Positions 1-5,866 of a stretch of DNA of 20,484 bases are shown in pieces. A program made the position numbers and the translations under genes. Location: the NCBI GenBank assembly GCA_937960785.1, contig CALGOZ010000042.1:1-20484 (forward strand), read 5' to 3'. The notes under the pieces were generated by a model. That model worked only from the letters and a program-made list of their open reading frames with translations. It had not been told where the DNA came from and did not search any database. Numbering within the stretch: position 1 is the stretch's first letter; each line of letters begins with the position of its first letter. The DNA is from an uncultured Pseudogracilibacillus sp. Lineage in GTDB: Bacteria > Bacillota > Bacilli > Bacillales > Amphibacillaceae.

Positions 1-253
1 TAGGTAAGATACGAAGTTTTTGCCTATTAACATAGCAAGCAGAAAGCTCCTACTAAGAAAGTTAAAGTGTTTTTTTAAAAAAACTTACCCGGCTAAGCAA
101 GACGACGCGAGATTTAAAGCAATTTTTTAAATGCATCAACTGATATCAGCTAAATAAAAAAGCGCACTTCCTCAAGTAGACATAAAAATAAAGAAACGGT
201 GCTCAGTTTAACTAAACACCGTCATTTTATTTACTGGGTCTTGTCCTATCCTC
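1..253 (-). repeat. Left copy of a diverged inverted intergenic repeat
   Basis: This non-coding stretch, read on the minus strand, aligns with the plus strand from 19960 onward. The clearest shared blocks are 27 identical bases (174-200 against 20012-20038) and 12 identical bases (126-137 against 20075-20086, GATGCATTTAAA read on the repeat strand). The repeat begins just after the stop of the gene at 271-711 and holds that gene's terminator. It then continues into hairpin units like those of the right-hand array: one begins at about 61 and the next at about 8 (reading leftward), roughly 52-53 bp apart. The window edge cuts the element. I see no open reading frame in it. The homology is seen directly; its origin is unknown. 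Confidence 0.75.
186..232 (-). terminator. Terminator of the gene at 271-711, inside the left repeat
   Basis: On the minus strand the stem pairs ACGGTG with CACCGT (217-222 with 196-201), flanked by T/A-rich arms (TAAATAAAAT and TTTATTTTTA). The loop holds a small self-complementary AGTTAAACT. It lies about 40 bp past the stop codon. The A/T flanks on both sides mean it could stop transcripts in both directions. Confidence 0.6.
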
Positions 254-270
254 ATTTTTTGCGCAATCCT

Positions 271-711
271 TTATGACTCAATCGGTCCCTTATACAAAAG
301 GCCGTTACCGTCTAGCTGAATAAGTTTTACAATATCTTTATGTTTAATATAAATCGATTTATATTTTGTTTCTCGTTCTGAGTTTGTAAACAAAATAATT
401 CGTTTATTCGAATGATCCTCTACAATCTCAGTTGTATATTCATCTACATCGATATACGATTTAATTGTCGAAAATTCCTCAAAACGATAGGTGTCGTCTC
501 CCTCGAGTCCAACAATTTCCGTCGTATATTCTATGTCAGTATGCTTTTCATCCGCTTCTTCATTAGAAGAAACTTCTTGTAAAACTCGCGCTTCCTCTTC
601 GTGCTTTTCTTCTAAATTTTTGATTGTTGCTTCTTTTTCCCCATTGAAATAAAACACCGTAGCGATACCGACTATTAAGAAGAAAGTGATGAATAGGAGT
701 GCTTTTTTCAA
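271..711 (-). CDS. Hypothetical single-pass membrane-anchored protein
   Basis: The product is 146 residues and I do not recognise a family. The start chosen is TTG at 711, which has GAGGTG six bases upstream; an in-frame TTG at 738 has no comparable ribosome site. Residues 4-22 form one hydrophobic segment, either an N-terminal anchor or an uncleaved signal. Residues 24-50 are rich in Glu and Lys and probably helical or coiled. The C-terminal two-thirds is charged with beta-like stretches, and the heptapeptide EYTTEIV occurs twice about 30 residues apart, which hints at a small duplicated unit. By topology the C-terminal part is probably outside the membrane. It has its own promoter and terminator, so it looks monocistronic. 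No function is proposed. Confidence 0.7.
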   Translation of the reverse strand: MKKALLFITFFLIVGIATVFYFNGEKEATIKNLEEKHEEEARVLQEVSSNEEADEKHTDIEYTTEIVGLEGDDTYRFEEFSTIKSYIDVDEYTTEIVEDHSNKRIILFTNSERETKYKSIYIKHKDIVKLIQLDGNGLLYKGPIES

Positions 712-754
712 CGTTGTCACCTCTTCATAAAATGTCAAAAGGACGAACTACTTA

Positions 755-783
755 TTTATACATGATTCCATCTGATTAGTCAA
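755..783 (-). promoter_or_regulatory. Sigma-A-type promoter of the hypothetical gene
   Basis: On the minus strand, TTGACT (783-778) and TATAAA (760-755) are separated by 17 bp, close to the vegetative consensus. The element lies about 45 bp upstream of the TTG start at 711. Confidence 0.6.
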
Positions 784-795
784 GTATGCCGAAAC

Positions 796-824
796 TAAAA
801 AACGACATAGCTTCTGTATGTCGT
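796..824 (-). terminator. Terminator of the Crp/Fnr gene
   Basis: On the minus strand ACGACATA (824-817) pairs perfectly with TATGTCGT (809-802) across a 7-base loop and is followed by a run of T. It lies 35 bp past the regulator's stop codon. Confidence 0.85.
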
Positions 825-858
825 AAAAGTTGATGTAATTCAAATGAACATCATAGAG

Positions 859-1560
859 TTAAAAAGTAAATTCCACTTTTAATCGATCGTAATTAACAAT
901 ACAGTACCCTTCTTCATCATTACGGATTAAACCTTCTTTTCGTAGTGCGGTTAACGTCCGGCTTACTGTCTCCCGACTAGAACCAATCATGTTCGCCAAC
1001 TCTTGATTCGTAAAGTTAATCGTAATTTGAAACTCTTCTTCATTTAGTTGTTTTCCGTAATTATTTGTTAAACGAAGGAGTAACATGACAATTTGTTCAT
1101 AAGTCGTTAATAAAATTTTTTCCTGTAAACGAGTTTGTAAGTCGATGATAATTTCACCAAGTATGCGAAACATTTTAATGCTCACGTGCGGGTAAATAAG
1201 TAAAAACTGTTCAAAATCTGCAATGGAAATAAACATTAATTTTGCATCTTTATTAATTTGCGCATTTGCCGGATAATTCCCTTGGCGAAATAAGCCTTGA
1301 TGGGGAAACATATCCGGAGCTTTTAACATATTTACAATTTGTTCTTTTCCTTCCACACTCGTTTGGAATATTTTAACTTCTCCTTCTAAAATAAAGTATA
1401 CTTTCGTAATTGGCTCATCTTTCATAAAAACGAAGGTATCTTTTGGATAACTTTTCGTATCCATTAAATCAATCAGAGGGGTAATTTCTGTGTCAGTTAA
1501 ATCTTTAAAAAGTGGAAATTGCCGAAGAAAATGTCTTTTTTGTTCAACCGCTTGCTCCAT
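859..1560 (-). CDS. Crp/Fnr-family transcriptional regulator
   Basis: This 233-residue protein has an N-terminal cyclic-nucleotide-type sensor domain (about 10-125), a dimerisation helix (about 128-150) and a C-terminal winged helix (about 183-212). Its recognition helix holds SSRETVSRTL; the Arg-Glu pair and Ser-Arg are residues this family uses to read TGTGA half-sites. Start ATG 1560 has AAGGTG six bases upstream, so in-frame extension to 1596 is unlikely. There is only one cysteine (C220), so neither the E. coli FNR N-terminal cluster nor the B. subtilis Fnr C-terminal cluster can form; it is therefore not a classical oxygen-sensing Fe-S FNR. Divergent from ric and near two matching operators, it is probably the local activator. 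An NnrR/DNR-like NO response is inference; ArcR-like roles are possible. Confidence 0.9.
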   Translation of the reverse strand: MEQAVEQKRHFLRQFPLFKDLTDTEITPLIDLMDTKSYPKDTFVFMKDEPITKVYFILEGEVKIFQTSVEGKEQIVNMLKAPDMFPHQGLFRQGNYPANAQINKDAKLMFISIADFEQFLLIYPHVSIKMFRILGEIIIDLQTRLQEKILLTTYEQIVMLLLRLTNNYGKQLNEEEFQITINFTNQELANMIGSSRETVSRTLTALRKEGLIRNDEEGYCIVNYDRLKVEFTF

Positions 1561-1619
1561 TATGTTCACCTTAACTTCAATACATATTTTTAACAAAAAA
1601 GTAGATAAACTTTTTCTTT

Positions 1620-1649
1620 ATGATACAACAAACGCTTCTCTAATTTCAA
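1620..1649 (-). promoter_or_regulatory. Candidate promoter of the Crp/Fnr gene
   Basis: On the minus strand TTGAAA (1649-1644) and TATCAT (1625-1620) are 18 bp apart. The implied start of transcription is near 1613. The Crp/Fnr box at 1680-1695 would then be centred about 74 bp upstream, so autoregulation is possible but not shown. Confidence 0.45.
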
Positions 1650-1679
1650 TGATGAATTTATTCCAACTTTCTCTATTGT

Positions 1680-1722
1680 TGTGATATAAATCACAGTCAG
1701 TTTTTTAAACGAACGTTATGCT
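1680..1722 (+). promoter_or_regulatory. Crp/Fnr box plus -10 element: class II promoter of ric
   Basis: TGTGATATAAATCACA (1680-1695) is a perfect TGTGA-N6-TCACA inverted repeat, the motif known for B. subtilis Fnr. TATGCT at 1717-1722 makes a -10 element with no good -35. With +1 at 1729 the box is centred at exactly -41.5, the classical class II activator position. Rex boxes (TTGTGA-N6-TCACAA) look much alike, so the motif alone does not name the regulator; the activator spacing favours Crp/Fnr. Confidence 0.75.
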
Positions 1723-1753
1723 TTAGTGGAATGTATAAATTGGAGGGAGAAAA

Positions 1754-2446
1754 ATGTTATTTAATAAAGAAGATTCACCGGCACATATCGTTACAATTTT
1801 TCCACAAGCGAGTGATTTATTCACGGAGTACAATATTAATTTTTGTTGTGATGGCGAACATCCGTTAGAGAGGCAATGCCTTGAACAAGGAGTCAATGTG
1901 GAAACGTTGCTTGATGAACTAAATGAACGATATGCCATTTGGAAAAGACATGGTTATACGACGACTGATTGGGAGGAGGTTCCTCTTTCACAAATTGTTG
2001 AACAGATTATTGAATATCATCATTATTTTAAACAAGAACTTGTTAACCTTGAACGATTTGTTCTACGAGTCAACGATGTTCACGGTCATACCCAGCCTCA
2101 TTTGCAAAGGTTAGAAAAATTATACGAAACATTTAAGACAGCACTTGAAGCTCATATCGAATTAGAAGAGTCTGAACTATTCCCAGCCGTTAAACAATTG
2201 ACTTCTTCTCGTACAGAGTCAGTAGAAATAAAAATAAAAGAATTAAATAAACGACTGACGACTCATCATCAGACGTTAATTGAAATGTATAACAAAATAA
2301 AAAAGGTAACCCATAACTTTGAAGCATCGTTGCAAGCCTGCGCGACGTATCACGTAATGTACGATCGGCTTGCGGATTTATATATCGATGTGCTTCAATA
2401 TATTCATTTAGAACATGGTATCTTTTTTAAAAAGGTAATGAATTAA
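1754..2446 (+). CDS. ric: RIC family di-iron protein, iron-sulfur cluster repair (ScdA/YtfE)
   Basis: The 230-residue product is a cytoplasmic protein that restores Fe-S clusters damaged by nitric oxide or oxidants, by family. Residues 1-60 are the ScdA N-terminal domain with the Cys-Cys pair at 31-32 (NINFCCDGEHPL). Residues 80-230 are a hemerythrin-like four-helix bundle. Its likely di-iron ligands come from H89/H90, H134 with E138, H171/H172, H200, and H218/E220/H221. Length fits ScdA/YtfE (about 220-225). GGAGGG lies before the ATG at 1754. The gene stands alone between its Crp/Fnr-box promoter and a strong terminator. The shared operator with the next operon suggests the protein is made together with the heme-copper enzyme. 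Confidence 0.93.
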   Translation: MLFNKEDSPAHIVTIFPQASDLFTEYNINFCCDGEHPLERQCLEQGVNVETLLDELNERYAIWKRHGYTTTDWEEVPLSQIVEQIIEYHHYFKQELVNLERFVLRVNDVHGHTQPHLQRLEKLYETFKTALEAHIELEESELFPAVKQLTSSRTESVEIKIKELNKRLTTHHQTLIEMYNKIKKVTHNFEASLQACATYHVMYDRLADLYIDVLQYIHLEHGIFFKKVMN

Positions 2447-2468
2447 AAAATCGAACACGCTTTATTTT

Positions 2469-2515
2469 AAATCCTTAAAGTAGAAATTAATGCTCTACTT
2501 TAAGGATTTCTTTTA
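2469..2515 (+). terminator. Rho-independent terminator after ric
   Basis: A perfect 16-bp stem (2469-2484 with 2494-2509) with a 9-base loop is followed by CTTTTAT. The A-rich 5' flank gives a partial signal for the other strand too. Confidence 0.9.
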
Positions 2516-2653
2516 TAAATCCGTTAAACAAATATGTCCTTTCTGTGACAAAGCATTAGTCTCTTTTTTGCTAAAAATTAAATAAAATATAACTTACTTA
2601 AGATAATCATTATAAAAATCAATTGTAAACCTTGACATGACAACGTTCTAATT

Positions 2654-2669
2654 TGTGATTACTTTCACG
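2654..2669 (+). promoter_or_regulatory. Upstream Crp/Fnr-like box of the heme-copper operon
   Basis: TGTGATTACTTTCACG matches TGTGA-N6-TCACA at 9 of 10 fixed positions. Its centre (2661.5) is exactly 54 bp upstream of the centre of the proximal box (2715.5), about five helical turns, so two dimers could sit on the same face of the DNA. Confidence 0.55.
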
Positions 2670-2677
2670 TGCTTCGG

Positions 2678-2704
2678 TTATCAATTAAATTTATTAATTG
2701 ATAA
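2678..2704. promoter_or_regulatory. Perfect 27-bp palindrome between the two Crp/Fnr boxes
   Basis: TTATCAATTAA (2678-2688) and TTAATTGATAA (2694-2704) are exact inverted repeats with a 5-bp centre. The site lies just upstream of the proximal box and its right arm nearly touches it. It could be an operator for a second regulator; I cannot name one. A pure A/T-rich chance palindrome is possible, but 11-bp perfect arms are long. Confidence 0.45.
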
Positions 2705-2707
2705 TAG

Positions 2708-2750
2708 AGTGATTTATATCACATTAGCGAACGGAATTCTTGCTTACAAT
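2708..2750 (+). promoter_or_regulatory. Class II Crp/Fnr-type promoter of the heme-copper operon
   Basis: AGTGATTTATATCACA (2708-2723) matches TGTGA-N6-TCACA at 9 of 10 fixed positions. TACAAT (2745-2750) is a good -10. Box-to-(-10) spacing is identical to that at ric, again placing the box centre at -41.5 for a start at about 2757. No -35 hexamer is seen, as expected for an activator-dependent promoter. Confidence 0.75.
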
Positions 2751-2793
2751 GAAGATGCAAGAATTAAATGAAGAAATTAAGGAGGTAGTCCGA

Positions 2794-2940
2794 ATGAATA
2801 ACAAAAAGCAAGAAGAAATAGTTGTTCAGGAAGATGTAAAGTCTCTTAAAGGTACATTGTTTTCAACGATCGTTTTTGTCGGTGGTGGACTCATTAGTTT
2901 TATGGTTACGTTATTTGGTTTCTATATGACTCGATTATAG
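2794..2940 (+). CDS. Heme-copper oxidase small subunit (CoxIIa-like)
   Basis: This 48-residue protein has a charged N-terminus (1-18) and one membrane helix (about 22-44) beginning LKGTLFSTIVFVGG and ending in a short basic tail. The LKGT-then-single-helix layout is that of subunit IIa of ba3-type oxidases, a small helix packed against subunit I. Start ATG 2794 has AAGGAGG eight bases upstream; in-frame codons further 5' overlap the promoter and are not used. It is first in the operon, 12 bp before the subunit II gene. The family call rests on size, topology and position. Confidence 0.8.
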   Translation: MNNKKQEEIVVQEDVKSLKGTLFSTIVFVGGGLISFMVTLFGFYMTRL

Positions 2941-2952
2941 GAGGGGATACGA

Positions 2953-3420
2953 ATGAAATTACACCGTTTTGAAGAAATTTGGCTCGTTTTTGCTGTCATT
3001 GTTATTATCGGTTCAATGTTAGTTACTGGTTATCAAACGTTCGCCTTGAATATGGGACCGCCAAGTCATAAAGAGACGATCGACCCACAAAAAGTAGATG
3101 AAACAGCTCCTTTTGATGAACCTGGAATATATGAAGTTGGAGAAGGTGAGTACGATGTCGTTATGACGTTAGAAGCTTTTGCTTTTAATCCTGGGGATAT
3201 TGAAGTTCCTGTCGGTTCGAAAGTTAACTTTATTATGACATCAAAAGATGTTGTACATGGAATGCAAATTATCGATACAAATGTAAATGCCATGGTATTA
3301 CCCGGACATATCCAAACGATTTCCCAAACGTTTGATGAACCGGGAGAATATTTAATTTTATGTAATGAATACTGTGGAACTGGTCACCAATTAATGAGTA
3401 CGACAATTACGGTGAAATAA
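2953..3420 (+). CDS. Heme-copper enzyme subunit II, CuA domain (NorS/CbaB-like)
   Basis: The 155-residue product is the electron-entry subunit: one N-terminal membrane helix (about 9-29) and an external cupredoxin domain (about 65-155). The complete binuclear CuA set is present: H102, C137, E139 (backbone carbonyl in the family), C141, H145 and M148, within CNEYCGTGHQLM. Single-helix subunit II proteins of this size are typical of B-family (ba3) enzymes, against two helices in A-family ones. It likely takes electrons from a cytochrome c or another small redox carrier outside the membrane and passes them to subunit I. GAGGGG precedes the ATG. It lies 12 bp after the IIa gene and 16 bp before subunit I. 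Confidence 0.93.
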   Translation: MKLHRFEEIWLVFAVIVIIGSMLVTGYQTFALNMGPPSHKETIDPQKVDETAPFDEPGIYEVGEGEYDVVMTLEAFAFNPGDIEVPVGSKVNFIMTSKDVVHGMQIIDTNVNAMVLPGHIQTISQTFDEPGEYLILCNEYCGTGHQLMSTTITVK

Positions 3421-3436
3421 GGAAGGAGGAAATAAG

Positions 3437-5131
3437 ATGGGAGTAGCATTAAAACAAAAAACAGTTACACCAAGTTTTAAGGAAAAAGTAACAGGCTACG
3501 TAGCGACGAATGAAGAAGATGCAAAAATAACAATATCTTTCTTTACTGTATCTTTCATCGCACTTTTAGTCGGGGGAGTTTTAGGATTTTTACAAGGTTT
3601 AGAGCGAGCAGGTGTCCTTACGATGCCGGCAGCCTTTGATTATTATCAAACGTTAACAACTCACGGAATTTTACTCATTTTAGTCTTTACAGGAACGTTT
3701 TTAATCGGTTATGTGTATGCAGGAATGTCACACACGTTAGGTGGATTACGTCCAATCTCAAGAAAGCTCGGGTGGACTTCTTTCGGTTTAATGCTTTTCG
3801 GTACTGTTCTTGCAGCATCACAAGTCATCATTGGTGAAGCTTCTGTATTATATACGTTTTATCCACCAATGGCAGCATCACCTTGGTTTTATATCGGTTT
3901 AGTGTTTGTCGTTTTAGGAATCTGGGCAGCAGCCTTTGGGGCTTTTATTAGTGTCATCCATTGGCGCCGTTCAAATAGAGGGAGAAAATTACCGTTACTT
4001 GCTTATTTCGGTACAGGAATTTTTATTTTACTCTTTACAGCAACGCTCGGTGTTACGTATGAAGTATTAACATTAATCCCGTGGGCGTTCGGCTGGACTG
4101 AAGGAGTTAACGTACTACTAAGTAGAACACTATTTTGGAGCTTTGGTCACACATTAGTAAACGTTTGGTACTTTACAGCGGTATCAGCTTGGTATGTCGC
4201 TTTACCAAAAATTATCGGTGGTCGTCAGTTTAGTGACACGTTAGCACGAGTTGTTGTTATATTAATTATGGTATTAAACGTCCCAGGTGGATTTCACCAT
4301 CAAATTGTCGATCCTGGTTTTTCAGAAGGATTAAAATATATGCACGTCTTTATGAGTTTATCAATCGGTTTTCCTTCATTAATGACAGCCTTTGCTATGT
4401 TTGCGATTATGGAACGAGCTGGTCGAAAGCGTGGAGGAACTGGTTTACTCGGTTGGTTTAAAAAGTTACCTTGGGGTGACTCACGTTTCTTAGCGTTATT
4501 TTTCGCAATGGCGACCTTTATTCTCGGTGGAGCCGGTGGAATTGCACAAACTAACTTCCAACTAAACCAAGTCGTCCATAATACGTTATTTATTACCGGT
4601 CACTTCCACTTAACAGTTGGAGTTACAGTAGCGATTACGTTCTTTGGAATTGCTTACTGGCTCGTTCCGCACTTACGGAAACGAATCATGACTCCGGCGA
4701 TGAACCGCCTTGCAGTAATTCAACTAATTTTATGGATGGTCGGTATGTTCTTTATGTCTGGTGCAATGCACTTAGTAGGGTTATTCGGTGCACCTCGTCG
4801 TACGTCCTTTACAGACTACTTCGGAAGTGCGCAAGCAGCCGGATGGGATCCATACTATATAATCATTGCGATTGGAGCGACCTTGCTTTTAGTCTCGGTT
4901 TTCCTCGTCGTCTATATCGTTTTTTACTTAATGTTTAAAGCTCCAAAAGGGGAAACTGAATTCCCAATTGCTGAGGAGGAAGACGATGCTTCTCCAACAC
5001 CGAAATGGACAGAGCGTTGGGGACTATGGATTGTCTTAATGATTGCAGTTATATCTATGGGATACGTGATACCGCTCGTCGATATTATTGTCAATGCACC
5101 TCCAGGATCACCGCCATTTAAGACATGGTAA
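3437..5131 (+). CDS. B-family heme-copper enzyme subunit I lacking the active-site Tyr: probable NO reductase (sNOR-like)
   Basis: This 564-residue, about 13-helix catalytic subunit aligns without gaps to Thermus ba3 subunit I around the active site. Low-spin heme ligands are H76 (TTHGIL) and H391. High-spin heme ligand is H389 (GHFHL). CuB ligands are H238, H287 and H288 (GFHHQ). The canonical GHPIVYF motif reads GHTLVNV here: Asn242 (codon 4160-4162, AAC) replaces the tyrosine that is cross-linked to the CuB histidine in oxygen reductases. A K-channel tyrosine seven residues on is Val249. By family knowledge, loss of this tyrosine marks heme-copper NO reductases, and sNOR (NorY) derives from the B family. 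Default naming would be b(o/a)3-type cytochrome c oxidase. Superfamily is certain; NO reduction is a strong inference. Confidence 0.93.
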   Translation: MGVALKQKTVTPSFKEKVTGYVATNEEDAKITISFFTVSFIALLVGGVLGFLQGLERAGVLTMPAAFDYYQTLTTHGILLILVFTGTFLIGYVYAGMSHTLGGLRPISRKLGWTSFGLMLFGTVLAASQVIIGEASVLYTFYPPMAASPWFYIGLVFVVLGIWAAAFGAFISVIHWRRSNRGRKLPLLAYFGTGIFILLFTATLGVTYEVLTLIPWAFGWTEGVNVLLSRTLFWSFGHTLVNVWYFTAVSAWYVALPKIIGGRQFSDTLARVVVILIMVLNVPGGFHHQIVDPGFSEGLKYMHVFMSLSIGFPSLMTAFAMFAIMERAGRKRGGTGLLGWFKKLPWGDSRFLALFFAMATFILGGAGGIAQTNFQLNQVVHNTLFITGHFHLTVGVTVAITFFGIAYWLVPHLRKRIMTPAMNRLAVIQLILWMVGMFFMSGAMHLVGLFGAPRRTSFTDYFGSAQAAGWDPYYIIIAIGATLLLVSVFLVVYIVFYLMFKAPKGETEFPIAEEEDDASPTPKWTERWGLWIVLMIAVISMGYVIPLVDIIVNAPPGSPPFKTW

Positions 5132-5136
5132 ATAAT

Positions 5137-5215
5137 AAAGTGTAAGGAAATAGCGGTGAAACGATGACGTGATTGTACATTCGGAAGTTTTCGTTTCATC
5201 GCTTTCTATCACTTT
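5137..5215 (+). other. Intra-operon stem-loop between subunit I and the SCO gene
   Basis: AGCGGTGAAACG (5152-5163) pairs with CGTTTCATCGCT (5192-5203) with one G-U pair, and outer AAAGTG (5137-5142) pairs with CACTTT (5210-5215). The loop is 28 bases. Only TTTT AAAA follows, so a strong terminator is unlikely. It may weaken read-through or protect the upstream mRNA, giving more enzyme than assembly factor. Confidence 0.45.
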
Positions 5216-5234
5216 TAAAAAGGATGTGCCTACG

Positions 5235-5864
5235 ATGAAAGGTAGAAAAAAACAATTAAGCATTAGTATCGTACTGTTATTTGGAATTTTATTGTTTTGG
5301 GTAGGTACCGATGGCTTTACTGCCTTTACTGCGGAAACTGCAAGGACACAAGAACTTATATCAACGAAGCCGATATTACCCCAAGTCACATTAGAAGATA
5401 GTTATGAAGAGCAATATTCGTTCGATGTTTTTAAAGATAAATATGTATTAATGACATTCTTTTATACCGCTTGCACGACCGTTTGCCCTATTTTAGAAAA
5501 AAATGTAGCAGATGTAATCGATACATTACCGGAAAAATATATCGGTGAGGATATTATGTTTTTAAGTATAAGTTTCGATACAGAACGGGATACTCCAGAT
5601 GTGCTACAACAGTATGGAAAATATCTTAATGTCAATTACGATGAATGGCGTATGGCTCGTGTTCCAGATCAAGATGAACTAGATAAATTACTGCGAGAGC
5701 TTGGAGTTATTGCGATTCCCGATGGAGAAGGTGACTATCAACATAATGTGGCTTTTTATTTAATTGATCGTTCTGGTACTTTAATCGACGTATTGGACTA
5801 TGAAGACATTGATGGTGCAACAGAACGAATTATCGAAGTGATCGAAGAGGAAGAGGGGGTATAG
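5235..5864 (+). CDS. SCO1/SenC-family copper chaperone
   Basis: This 209-residue membrane-anchored thioredoxin-fold protein supplies copper to the CuA (and perhaps CuB) centre of heme-copper enzymes. The anchor is about residues 8-24. The copper ligands are visible: CTTVC gives C80 and C84, and H170 lies in GDYQHNVAF. Start ATG 5235 follows AAAGGA at about ten bases and gives a normal SCO length; earlier in-frame starts run into the stem-loop. It lies 103 bp after subunit I and its end overlaps the ribosome site of the next gene. A SenC gene right after the two main subunits is the order reported for norSY-senC clusters. Confidence 0.92.
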   Translation: MKGRKKQLSISIVLLFGILLFWVGTDGFTAFTAETARTQELISTKPILPQVTLEDSYEEQYSFDVFKDKYVLMTFFYTACTTVCPILEKNVADVIDTLPEKYIGEDIMFLSISFDTERDTPDVLQQYGKYLNVNYDEWRMARVPDQDELDKLLRELGVIAIPDGEGDYQHNVAFYLIDRSGTLIDVLDYEDIDGATERIIEVIEEEEGV

Positions 5865-5866
5865 GG

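Noticed and set aside
1680..1695. Rex operator instead of Crp/Fnr box
   Set aside because: Rex and Crp/Fnr motifs overlap, so this is not excluded. The identical -41.5 placement at two promoters without a -35, and the adjacent Crp/Fnr gene, fit an activator better than a repressor.
2544..2559. TGTGA at 2544 as a further Crp/Fnr box
   Set aside because: The second half-site is ATTAG, not TCACA-like; only one half matches.
2740..2793. Longer N-terminus of the small subunit from 2740
   Set aside because: It would overlap the -10 element and start upstream of the predicted transcript; ATG 2794 has AAGGAGG at ideal spacing.
4148..4171. Tyr245 (GHTLVNVWY) as a replacement for the cross-linked tyrosine
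   Set aside because: It lies seven residues after the CuB histidine, not four, so on a helix it would point nearly one turn further and away from the CuB site.
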